The notes below the pieces were generated by a model, which was given only the letters and a program-made list of their open reading frames with translations, was not told where the DNA came from and ran no database searches. The translations under genes were made by a program, and so were the position numbers. Positions 1-6,066 of a stretch of 6,837 nucleotides of DNA are shown here, one piece after another (within the stretch, counting starts at the first letter, position 1; every line of letters begins with the position of its first letter). The DNA is from Pseudomonadota bacterium (GTDB taxonomy: Bacteria; Pseudomonadota; Gammaproteobacteria; Burkholderiales; Rhodocyclaceae): contig JAEWVQ010000325.1 in NCBI GenBank assembly GCA_023459095.1, forward strand, positions 1 to 6,837, in the 5' to 3' direction.

Positions 1-1868
1 ACGGCGAGCGCCTGGATCGCGGCGCGGATCCGCGCCTGTTCGAGCGCGGTGGCGGGCGTTGCGGTGCGCAGTTCGGCAAGCACCACCAGACGTTCGGTGC
101 CGGCGCCCGCATCGGTGGCTGCGAACACCGCGACATTGCCGGTGCGTACCCCGGCGATGCGGCCGACCGCCTCTTCGAGCTCCTGCGGCTGGATGTTGTG
201 GCCGCCGCGGATGATCAGATCCTTCTCGCGTCCGGTGACGAACAGTTCGCCGTCGGCGAGATAGCCCAGGTCGCCGGTGTTGAGCCAGTCGCCGTCGAAC
301 AGCCGGGCGGTCGCCGTGGGATTGCCGAAGTAGCCGGCGGTCGCCGACGGGCCGCGGAACTGGATGCGGCCGACGTGGCGTTCGGGGCGTTCGCGACCGC
401 GCGCATCGACGATGCGCAGTGCGTGGCCGGGCAGGGCATGGCCGCAGCCGGGCACCGCGCGGGCGCCGGACTCCCCATCGCCCAGCGGGAGCGCGAGCCC
501 GTCGTCGGCGAGCGCGGCCCGCGCCACGTGGTCGATGCGCGGGCCGCGCCCGGGTGGCGGGAAGGCCAGCCCCACCGAGCATTCGGCGAGGCCATACACC
601 GGCGCCAGCGCTTCACGGCGCAACCCGTATGGTGCGAGGCGCGCGGCGAAGCGTTCCAGGGTGAGGGCGCTGACCGTCTCGGCGCCATTGCACGCCATGC
701 GCCAGCATGACAGGTCGAGCCCGACGAGTTCGTGGTCGGCGAGCTTGCTGGCGCAGAGCTCGTAAGCGAAGTTGGGCGCTGCCGAAAGCGTGCCGCGATA
801 GCGCGAAATCGCCGCCAGCCAGCGCACCGGGCGGGCCAAAAAGGCGAGCGGTGACATCAGCACCAGCGGAAAGCCGACCACCATGCTGCCCAGGCCGGCG
901 CCAATCAAGCCCATGTCGTGATAGAGCGGCAGCCACGACACGAAAACGTCGGCCGGCGTCGCGCGCGCCCCGCACTGCATGGCGCGGATGTTGGCGAGGA
1001 GGTTGGCGTGGGTGAGGGCGACACCTTTCGGCTCGCCGGTGCTGCCCGAGGTGTACTGGATGAAGGCGAGATCGCTGGCTGCGCCGCGCGGCAGCGGCGG
1101 GGCGGCGGTGCCGACTGCGAGCTCGGCAACGGTGATGATGCCGGCGAGCGCCGGGCAGCGGCCAGCGAGGGCCTGCGCGAACACGCGCGCACGCGGATCG
1201 GCGACCAGCCAGCGGGCGCCGGCGTTGGCCAGGATGCCGGCGATGCGGCGCAGATGCGCTTCGAGCTGCGCCGGCCGCGTCGGCGGATAGAGCGGCACCG
1301 GCACGCAGCCGGCGAGGAGGGCGCCGTGGAACGCGGCGAAAAAGTCCAGCCCGGTGGGCAGCATGAGCGCAATCCGGCTGCCCGGCGTCGCGCCACGCGC
1401 CAGCAGGCCGGCGGCCACCGACTGTGCGGCGGCAGCAAGCCGGGTGTAGCTCACCACTTCCTCGCCGCCGTCCCCATCGAGCAGGACGAGATGGACGCGC
1501 GCGCCCTGATGGCGGACATGCCAGTCGAGCACCGCGGGCAGGGTGGCGAGATCCGCGGGCGGTGCGACGAAGTCGCCGGATGCGGTGGCGCTCGTGGCCG
1601 CGCTGGAGGATGTGGGGCGCGCGCGCGGCGCGTAGTCGATCAGGCGCAGCAGATCGGCCGGTGTTTCGGCGGCGAATGCCGCTTCGCCCAGACGGGCGCC
1701 CAGCACGCGCTCGATGCGCGCGTGCAGTTCGACGCGCGCCAGGCTGTCGAGGCCGAAGTCGCGCTCCAGACCGTGGTTCAACCCGAAGGCGGAAAAATCG
1801 CCCACGCCGGGCTTGAGTTCCGCCGCGAGGGCGCGCACGAGCGCGAGCAGGCGCAGGTCGTCGCTCAT
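1..1868 (-). CDS. Acyl carrier protein domain fused to fatty acyl-AMP ligase (partial, C-terminus off window)
   Basis: This gene activates a fatty acid as acyl-adenylate and probably passes it to its own carrier domain. The frame is open from ATG at 1868 to base 1, giving 622 residues with no stop. Residues 1-80 form an acyl carrier domain with the phosphopantetheine site DFGLDSL (Ser42). A short Ala/Ser/Thr-rich linker follows, then the adenylating domain from about residue 110: YTSGSTGEPKG (272-282), SWLPLYHDMGLIG (311-323), YGLAE (425-429), NTGD (530-533) and the hinge GREKDLII (546-553). The stretch SPLAFLARPVRW...ISRYRG...APNFAYELC (339-372) is typical of fatty acyl-AMP ligases rather than acyl-CoA synthetases. 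Compared with the family, some 60-80 residues are missing at the edge. The start is supported by AGGAA five bases upstream, inside the end of the transporter gene, so translation is probably coupled. Acyl chain and acceptor are unknown. It is the last visible gene of the four-gene operon. Confidence 0.95.
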   Translation of the reverse strand, partial: MSDDLRLLALVRALAAELKPGVGDFSAFGLNHGLERDFGLDSLARVELHARIERVLGARLGEAAFAAETPADLLRLIDYAPRARPTSSSAATSATASGDFVAPPADLATLPAVLDWHVRHQGARVHLVLLDGDGGEEVVSYTRLAAAAQSVAAGLLARGATPGSRIALMLPTGLDFFAAFHGALLAGCVPVPLYPPTRPAQLEAHLRRIAGILANAGARWLVADPRARVFAQALAGRCPALAGIITVAELAVGTAAPPLPRGAASDLAFIQYTSGSTGEPKGVALTHANLLANIRAMQCGARATPADVFVSWLPLYHDMGLIGAGLGSMVVGFPLVLMSPLAFLARPVRWLAAISRYRGTLSAAPNFAYELCASKLADHELVGLDLSCWRMACNGAETVSALTLERFAARLAPYGLRREALAPVYGLAECSVGLAFPPPGRGPRIDHVARAALADDGLALPLGDGESGARAVPGCGHALPGHALRIVDARGRERPERHVGRIQFRGPSATAGYFGNPTATARLFDGDWLNTGDLGYLADGELFVTGREKDLIIRGGHNIQPQELEEAVGRIAGVRTGNVAVFAATDAGAGTERLVVLAELRTATPATALEQARIRAAIQALA

Positions 1869-1870
1869 GG

Positions 1871-3163
1871 TCATTCCTGGACGAGGGCGCGCTCCGCACG
1901 CAGCGCGGCACGGCGGCCGCGGCCGGCACGCACCCCGCGCAGCAGGGCGAGCCCGGCGACGAAGAACAAAGCCGTGGTCCATAGCGCGCGCCGGTGGTCG
2001 CCGCCGCTCGCCCAGGTGACGAGGCCGTAGCTGAGCGGCCCGAGGATGGCCGAGAGCTTCATCGCCAGCCCCCAGAAGCCGAAGAATTCGGCGCGGCGCG
2101 AGGGTGGGGAGAACAGCCCGACGAGCGCCCGCCCGCCGGACTGCGAACCGCCCAGGCACAGTCCGGCAAGATGCGCAGCGACCCAGAACAGGTCGGGCGT
2201 ACGCGCCGTTGCGGCGACGATGATCGTGAGCAGCCAGCCGCCCAGCACCCAGGCGATCGCGCGCACCGGCCCGAACCGGTCCTGCGCGTGGCCGAACAGG
2301 AAGGCGCCGGCCGCCGCCGCGACATTCACCGCCAGGATCAGCAGCAACGCCTGCCGTGTGGTGAAGCCCATCGCCTGGGTGGCATAGATCGCGGCCAGCG
2401 TGATCACCGTATTGACCCCGGCCTGGTAGCACAGCGCGGCGGCGAGGAAACGGCGCAAATCAGGAAACTGCGCCGCCGCGCGCAGGGTGCGCGCGACTTC
2501 GCGCCAGGCGTCGCGCACGCGCCCGGCGCGCGGTGTGGCACGCTCGGGCAGCAACAGCAGGGTCGGCAGGCTGGCGAGGGCGAACACCGCGGCGGTGATC
2601 AGCATGGCAACCGGCACGTATTCGCTTGCCGTCAGCCCATGGCCTTCCGCCCAGGTGATCCAGGCCAGGCACAGGCCGAGGGTAAACAGGCCGCCCAAAT
2701 AGCCCAGCCCCCAGCCCCAGCCGGACACCCGGCCCATGCCGCGGGCCTCGGCGAGCTCGGGCAGGAAGGCGGCGATCAGGTTCTCGCCCGTGCCGAAGAA
2801 GAAGTTGGACAGCACCAGGCCGACCACGGCCAGCCACAGCGCACCGGGTTGAGCGAAATAGAGGAGGGCGGTAAACAGCACGCAACCGACCGTCGACAAC
2901 GCCAGCAGCCGTTTCTTGGCGGCCCGGAGGTCGGCATAGGCGCCGACCACCGGCGCGGTGGCGAGGATGGCCAGGTAGGACAGCGCGAGCGCCGCCGTCC
3001 ACGCCAGCGTCGCCCAGTCGCGGCCGCCCGCCACCACGGCGACGAAGTAGGCGTTGAACAACGCGGTGATGACCACCGTGGTGTAGCCGGAATTGGCGAA
3101 GTCGTACATCGCCCACGCCCACACGTCGCGTGGGCGCGCGCCGGCACGCAGCTGCGCGCTCAC
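1871..3163 (-). CDS. UMF1-family (Atg22-like) MFS transporter
   Basis: This is a polytopic inner-membrane transporter of about 430 residues. The N-terminal sequence WAWAMYDFANSGYTTVV (from about residue 15) is the hallmark of the UMF1/Atg22-like branch of the major facilitator superfamily. The rest alternates about twelve hydrophobic segments with short loops, including the inter-helix loop GAYADLRAAKKR and a central loop rich in Arg between the two six-helix halves. The frame is open further upstream to 3415, but that part overlaps the ceramidase-like gene and reads as low-complexity Arg/Ala/Pro, so I reject it. The chosen GTG at 3163 has GGAGG five bases upstream and overlaps the preceding stop as GTGA. 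Yeast Atg22 exports amino acids from the vacuole; substrates of most bacterial members are unknown. In this operon a lipid, an amino acid headgroup or a breakdown product is a reasonable inference, but nothing in the sequence decides it. Confidence 0.93.
   Translation of the reverse strand: MSAQLRAGARPRDVWAWAMYDFANSGYTTVVITALFNAYFVAVVAGGRDWATLAWTAALALSYLAILATAPVVGAYADLRAAKKRLLALSTVGCVLFTALLYFAQPGALWLAVVGLVLSNFFFGTGENLIAAFLPELAEARGMGRVSGWGWGLGYLGGLFTLGLCLAWITWAEGHGLTASEYVPVAMLITAAVFALASLPTLLLLPERATPRAGRVRDAWREVARTLRAAAQFPDLRRFLAAALCYQAGVNTVITLAAIYATQAMGFTTRQALLLILAVNVAAAAGAFLFGHAQDRFGPVRAIAWVLGGWLLTIIVAATARTPDLFWVAAHLAGLCLGGSQSGGRALVGLFSPPSRRAEFFGFWGLAMKLSAILGPLSYGLVTWASGGDHRRALWTTALFFVAGLALLRGVRAGRGRRAALRAERALVQE
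1874..1878 (-). promoter_or_regulatory. Ribosome binding site of the ACP-ligase gene
   Basis: AGGAA on the minus strand lies five bases before the ATG at 1868. It is formed by the last sense codons of the transporter gene (CAG GAA TGA), so ribosomes finishing the transporter are well placed to restart on the ligase. Confidence 0.75.
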
Positions 3164-3933
3164 AGCGGCCTCCGCCGACGCAGATGGCGGGCAAGCTGCC
3201 AGGCCGCCAGTGCTGCGGCCGCATGCTTGAGCGCGTGGCCGCCGACCATGCCGTCGGTGAGCGCGAACAGCGCGCGATCGCCGAGATCGAGCATCAGGGC
3301 GAGCACATAGAGGGCGATCACCACCGCCATGTCGCGCCCATGGCTGTAGCGCGGCGGATACTGCCACAGCAGCAGGGGCGGCAGAAGCAGGGCCGCGAGC
3401 TGGATCAGCAGCCACGGACGCAGATCACCCGCGCCTTGCGCCTCGCTCCACGCCCACAGCCCCACCGCGCCCAGTCCGGCCAGGCATAGCGGCGCGAGCA
3501 GCGCCAGCGCGGTGCGCACGGCCACCCGTTCGGCGATCATGGCGGCGAGCCAGGCCATGAAGGCAAGCGCCATCGCGGCGCGGTCCCAGGCCAGTCCCGT
3601 GTTGTCCGGCGCCAGATGATAGGCCGCCGAGGCACCGCCGATCAGGATCACGGCGACGAAGAACACGGTGTAGGGCCAGCGCTCGCGCGCGTCGACGAAG
3701 GCCTGTCCGGCGGCCTCGCCGGACAGGCGGCGCAGGCAATGCAGGCCGTGACTGCCGGCCAGCACGAAGAGCAGATTGCTCGCGGTGTTCAGACAATTGG
3801 GCAGACCGAAACAGGCGCGCTGGTCGGCGAAGTCGTGATAGCTCGGCGGCTGGGCGATGGGGGGCGCGAGCAAGAGCAGGGCGGCGAGCGCGCCAGCCGA
3901 TCCGGCGAGCAGGGCATGAGGGGGCGGCTTCAC
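3160..3933 (-). CDS. Alkaline (phyto)ceramidase-like CREST-superfamily membrane hydrolase
   Basis: This 257-residue integral membrane protein has about seven hydrophobic segments. It resembles alkaline ceramidases, zinc amidohydrolases that cut the N-acyl bond of ceramide. The family's catalytic pattern is complete: Ser102, His106 and Asp117 in SAAYHLAPDNTGLAWDR, and the C-terminal His233/His237 pair in GHALKH. The Ser-to-His spacing of 4, the His-to-Asp spacing of 11 and the HxxxH motif match human ACER3 as I recall it. The N-terminal part YHDFADQR...PNCLNTASNLLF (32-56) corresponds to the conserved first-helix region; the calcium-binding acidic cluster of eukaryotic enzymes is only partly kept. 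The GTG start at 3933 overlaps the upstream hydrolase stop as GTGA and has GGAGC seven bases upstream. The protein ends in a basic tail (RHLRRRRP). The substrate may be ceramide, another N-acyl lipid or an ester; family membership is firm, specificity is not. Confidence 0.88.
   Translation of the reverse strand: MKPPPHALLAGSAGALAALLLLAPPIAQPPSYHDFADQRACFGLPNCLNTASNLLFVLAGSHGLHCLRRLSGEAAGQAFVDARERWPYTVFFVAVILIGGASAAYHLAPDNTGLAWDRAAMALAFMAWLAAMIAERVAVRTALALLAPLCLAGLGAVGLWAWSEAQGAGDLRPWLLIQLAALLLPPLLLWQYPPRYSHGRDMAVVIALYVLALMLDLGDRALFALTDGMVGGHALKHAAAALAAWQLARHLRRRRPL
3169..3173 (-). promoter_or_regulatory. Ribosome binding site deciding the transporter's GTG start
   Basis: GGAGG on the minus strand lies five bases before the GTG at 3163. 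It sits within the last codons of the ceramidase-like gene. It fixes the transporter start well inside the longer open frame and supports the 4-base stop/start overlap. Confidence 0.8.
3701..3728. repeat. Perfect 12-bp inverted repeat inside the ceramidase-like gene
   Basis: GCCTGTCCGGCG (3701-3712) and CGCCGGACAGGC (3717-3728) are perfect reverse complements around a 4-base loop, GCCT. The hairpin lies in codons for about residues 69-78 (RLSGEAAGQ), a loop between the first hydrophobic segments. There is no T-run after it on either strand, so it does not look like a classical terminator. It may be a chance product of GC-rich coding sequence, or a pause or processing site in the operon mRNA. 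Confidence 0.8.
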
Positions 3934-5141
3934 GGTTCACGCTCCGCGAGCAGCAGATCGATCACACGCCACAGGCGCCACAGGTCGGGCAGGTCCTCGG
4001 TCCAGAAACGCCGGCTCAGTGTGCTGGAAACGGTGAAGTCGACATGGCCGACGACGCGGTCGATGAGGAACACCCGCGCCTGGCCGGCGGGCGCAGCGGT
4101 GGCGAGGGCGAGGCTTTCCGGCCACGGGATCAGGTTGTCGTTGCGGCCATGCACCAGCCACAGCCGCGCCCTGAGGCCGGCGAGATCGTGCGCGGCGAGA
4201 TCGAGCGCCCTTAGGTCCGCGCGCATGGCCGGCGGCAAGCGCTCGAACAAGGCCGCAAAGCGGTGGGGGTCGGTATTGGTAGCCAGCGCGTAGACGGCCC
4301 GCCCCGACTCGCTCAAGCCCGCGGCGAGCGCAGTCAGGTCGGCGGCGGGCTGCCTCAAGCGCAGGGCCACCATGGCCGCGAACACCGCCTCGTCGCCGGG
4401 TTCACCGAGGTAATCCAGACTGGAGAAGGCCAGCACCATGCGCCCGCTGTCGTCCGGGGCGAGGGTGTGCCAGGCGCCCTCATGCTCGTACCAGCCGGTG
4501 GTGAAAAAACGGATCGCACGCGACAGGTCGTGATAGCCACCGAGCGCGGCGATGAAGCGCACGCGCTCGCCGATGTCGTCGTCGAGCGCGGCGAGCACCG
4601 CCGGTCCGACGGCGTAGCTGAACGCAAAGAGCCCGGCACGCCCCGATGGGGCTAGCTCGGCACGGGACGCGACATGGCGGAAGGCATCGGCGACTTCCTG
4701 CGCATCGTGCGGGCGGACGCGCAGGGCGCGGAATCCGGGCATCTCCGGTGCCAGCACGGCAAACCCCGCACGCGCCAGGGTAACGGCGAGGGCAGTGAAG
4801 CGCGGATCGCGATTGGCGAGCGGTACCACCCCGGGTACCGCGACGAGGGCCGCGCGCGGGCAGAGGGCGGACGGTCGGGCGTGGCGCGCCATGCAGCCCT
4901 CCAATGGGGCGGGCAGATACAGGTCGGCCCGGCGTACCCGCCCCTCGACCACATAGCTCACCGTTTCGCGCAAGGGCGTGGGCGTGGCGCGCTTGAGCGG
5001 CGAGGCACCCGCAGCGGCCGCCAGGTCATGGAGCACCAGCGCGGCTTCGTAATGCCGCGCGGGGGCGCAGCCGACGCCCAGCGCCGCCAGCGCGAGCCAG
5101 GCGAGCGCGAGCACGGCGAGGACAGGGGCGCCCGACCGCAT
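3930..5141 (-). CDS. Exported or membrane-anchored alpha/beta hydrolase
   Basis: This 403-residue protein has an N-terminal hydrophobic segment (residues 7-24) followed by Cys25 (ALGVGCAP). It could be a signal peptide, a lipoprotein signal with an imperfect lipobox (Gly at -3), or an uncleaved anchor, so the enzyme probably works on the periplasmic side. The rest fits an alpha/beta hydrolase: an oxyanion-type stretch VAVPGVVPLANRDPRF (100-115), a nucleophile elbow GLFAFSYAVG with Ser175, an acid VHGRNDNLIP with Asp335, and a late His366 in VVGHVDF. The elbow lacks the usual first glycine of GxSxG. Cys83 and Cys94 could form a disulfide. The ATG at 5141 has only a weak ribosome site (GGCGG). 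It is the first gene of the four-gene operon; the next start overlaps its stop. An esterase, lipase or thioesterase role on an acylated compound is inferred from context. The substrate is unknown. Confidence 0.85.
   Translation of the reverse strand: MRSGAPVLAVLALAWLALAALGVGCAPARHYEAALVLHDLAAAAGASPLKRATPTPLRETVSYVVEGRVRRADLYLPAPLEGCMARHARPSALCPRAALVAVPGVVPLANRDPRFTALAVTLARAGFAVLAPEMPGFRALRVRPHDAQEVADAFRHVASRAELAPSGRAGLFAFSYAVGPAVLAALDDDIGERVRFIAALGGYHDLSRAIRFFTTGWYEHEGAWHTLAPDDSGRMVLAFSSLDYLGEPGDEAVFAAMVALRLRQPAADLTALAAGLSESGRAVYALATNTDPHRFAALFERLPPAMRADLRALDLAAHDLAGLRARLWLVHGRNDNLIPWPESLALATAAPAGQARVFLIDRVVGHVDFTVSSTLSRRFWTEDLPDLWRLWRVIDLLLAEREP
3941..3945 (-). promoter_or_regulatory. Ribosome binding site of the ceramidase-like gene
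   Basis: GGAGC on the minus strand lies seven bases before the GTG at 3933, within the last codons of the alpha/beta hydrolase gene. It supports the GTG start and the GTGA overlap. Confidence 0.65.
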
Positions 5142-5171
5142 CGCGCTCAGCCGCCGGTTCTCTTCAACCCA

Positions 5172-5206
5172 CGGCGCCGGGTTGCGATCAGCGCCGCCCG
5201 GCGCCG
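5172..5206. repeat. GC-rich inverted repeat between the Yip1 gene and the hydrolase operon
   Basis: CGGCGCCGGG (5172-5181) and CCCGGCGCCG (5197-5206) form a perfect 10-bp stem with a 15-base loop. An overlapping alternative stem pairs CAACCC (5165-5170) with GGGTTG (5179-5184). It lies about 40 bases after the Yip1 stop and about 30 bases before the hydrolase start. No T-run follows, so intrinsic termination is doubtful; partial attenuation of read-through or mRNA stabilisation is possible. No convincing sigma-70 promoter was seen in this 103-base spacer. Confidence 0.65.
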
Positions 5207-5244
5207 CGGGAAGACGACGCGCGGAGACGATCTGCGTCGAGCGC

Positions 5245-5841
5245 TCAACGCAGGCCGACGAGCATGCTAAGCGCCAGCGCCAGAACCACCATCAGCGCCG
5301 CCCAGGCAATGACCCCGGCCATGAGCACGAAACTGCCCATCAGCCGCGCCTTGCCCAGATCGTCGATGCGGAACAGCGGTTTGACGCCGTGGTAGATCAG
5401 CGCCGCGCAGCCAATCCAGGCCGCGGCAACGACGAGGCCGCCTACCCACACCGACGGCACCAGCAGCGCCAACGCCGAGAGCCACAAGGGTGTCGGCGCA
5501 ATCGCCGCGAGCATGAAGGCGTCGTGGTAGGCCGGCTTGAGTTCGACCACGTCGCCCATCTGCTGAATGATCGAGGCCATCAGCGGCACCATCGCCAACT
5601 GCGCGAGGTAGAAGGCGACGACCACCGCCAGCATCTCGGCCCCGCTGACCGGCGGCACCAGCGCAGGAAACACCGCGCCGGGCGTGACCATCATCGAGAA
5701 CGCGAACATCGCCGGTGGGATCAGCGACATCGGCATCACGAACAACGTGAACACGCGCATCACCGACGGATGAACGCGGATCAACTCCGGCCAGCCTTCG
5801 GTGTAGGAATACATCATCTTCGGTAAATCGTGCAGGGTCAT
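5245..5841 (-). CDS. Yip1-domain family membrane protein
   Basis: This 198-residue membrane protein has about five hydrophobic segments (roughly residues 28-48, 64-84, 105-125, 127-146 and 163-190) and a short cytosolic N-terminus. The first 25 residues (LPKMMYSYTEGWPELIRVHPS) resemble the start of bacterial Yip1-family proteins, where a conserved Trp-Pro precedes the first helix. The frame is open back to 6048, but the ATG at 5841 is preferred: it has GGGGAG six bases upstream, and the upstream extension runs through the hairpin-rich spacer with no family resemblance. Eukaryotic Yip1 proteins act in vesicle traffic; the role of bacterial members is not known. It is separated from the peroxidase gene by 225 bases and from the hydrolase operon by 103 bases, so it may be its own unit or weakly read through into the operon. 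Confidence in the gene is high, in the family moderate. Confidence 0.8.
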   Translation of the reverse strand: MTLHDLPKMMYSYTEGWPELIRVHPSVMRVFTLFVMPMSLIPPAMFAFSMMVTPGAVFPALVPPVSGAEMLAVVVAFYLAQLAMVPLMASIIQQMGDVVELKPAYHDAFMLAAIAPTPLWLSALALLVPSVWVGGLVVAAAWIGCAALIYHGVKPLFRIDDLGKARLMGSFVLMAGVIAWAALMVVLALALSMLVGLR

Positions 5842-5847
5842 GATTGT

Positions 5848-5853
5848 CTCCCC
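5848..5853 (-). promoter_or_regulatory. Ribosome binding site deciding the Yip1 protein start
   Basis: GGGGAG on the minus strand lies six bases before the ATG at 5841. It is the strongest site in the frame and is the main reason for rejecting the 69-codon upstream extension. Confidence 0.8.
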
Positions 5854-5888
5854 GTGTCGCGGTGACTCCCTGTCAAAACCTGTCGTGG

Positions 5889-5963
5889 GTCCGATGCCCG
5901 CCTGGTGCCGCGGCATTGGCGCCGCTCGGCGCCATGCCGCCGTCGAGAACCCGGGCATCGGAC
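5889..5963. repeat. Nested long hairpin between the peroxidase and Yip1 genes
   Basis: The outer arms GTCCGATGCCCG (5889-5900) and CGGGCATCGGAC (5952-5963) are a perfect 12-bp inverted repeat. Inside them GCGGCATTGGCGCC (5910-5923) pairs with GGCGCCATGCCGC (5928-5940), 13 pairs with one bulged T, around a GCTC loop. An asymmetric internal loop of 9 and 11 bases separates the two stems. It is non-coding, about 105 bases downstream of the peroxidase stop and about 50 bases upstream of the Yip1 start. No T-run directly follows. It could be a Rho-assisted terminator, a REP-like palindromic unit, or a structured leader of the Yip1 mRNA. Confidence 0.75.
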
Positions 5964-6011
5964 AAGCATTGAGACCGCCGGAACCGCAAAGGGTGCCCGC
6001 GCCAGCCGCGA

Positions 6012-6030
6012 TGCCGCTCGTTGCGCGGCA
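6012..6030. repeat. Small inverted repeat downstream of the peroxidase gene
   Basis: TGCCGC (6012-6017) and GCGGCA (6025-6030) form a 6-bp stem with a 7-base loop, about 37 bases beyond the peroxidase stop. The same TGCCGC/GCGGCA element forms the base of the inner stem of the larger hairpin nearby, so the spacer carries two related palindromes. It may help end peroxidase transcription. Confidence 0.45.
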
Positions 6031-6066
6031 ACCCTGGGCTGTTCGCATCGACCGCTGAGGCTGAAC

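Noticed and set aside
613..1929. Minus-strand open frame (438 codons) overlapping the ligase in another frame
   Set aside because: It is an Arg/Pro-rich translation, while the frame starting at 1868 carries all adenylation motifs and the carrier site.
918..2030. Long plus-strand open frame (370 codons) opposite the ligase gene
   Set aside because: It is the antisense shadow of the ligase and transporter genes; its translation is low-complexity Gly/Ala/Arg with no family features, as expected in GC-rich coding DNA.
1994..3310. Plus-strand open frame (438 codons) opposite the transporter
   Set aside because: The translation is rich in Gln, Arg, Gly and His with no domain; the opposite strand encodes a clear twelve-helix transporter.
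3164..3415. 84-codon upstream extension of the transporter frame
   Set aside because: It overlaps the well-supported ceramidase-like gene, lacks similarity to transporters, and the GTG at 3163 has a strong ribosome site.
4822..4839. CGGTACC/GGTACCG inverted repeat
   Set aside because: It is short, inside codons of the conserved VPGVVP stretch of the hydrolase, and best explained by coding constraint.
5870..5875. TTGACA-like -35 box before the Yip1 gene on the minus strand
   Set aside because: The place for a -10 box falls on the ribosome site GGGGAG with no TATAAT likeness, and the start codon is too close.
5842..6048. 69-codon upstream extension of the Yip1 frame
   Set aside because: It runs through the nested hairpin, has no family resemblance, and the ATG at 5841 has GGGGAG at ideal spacing.
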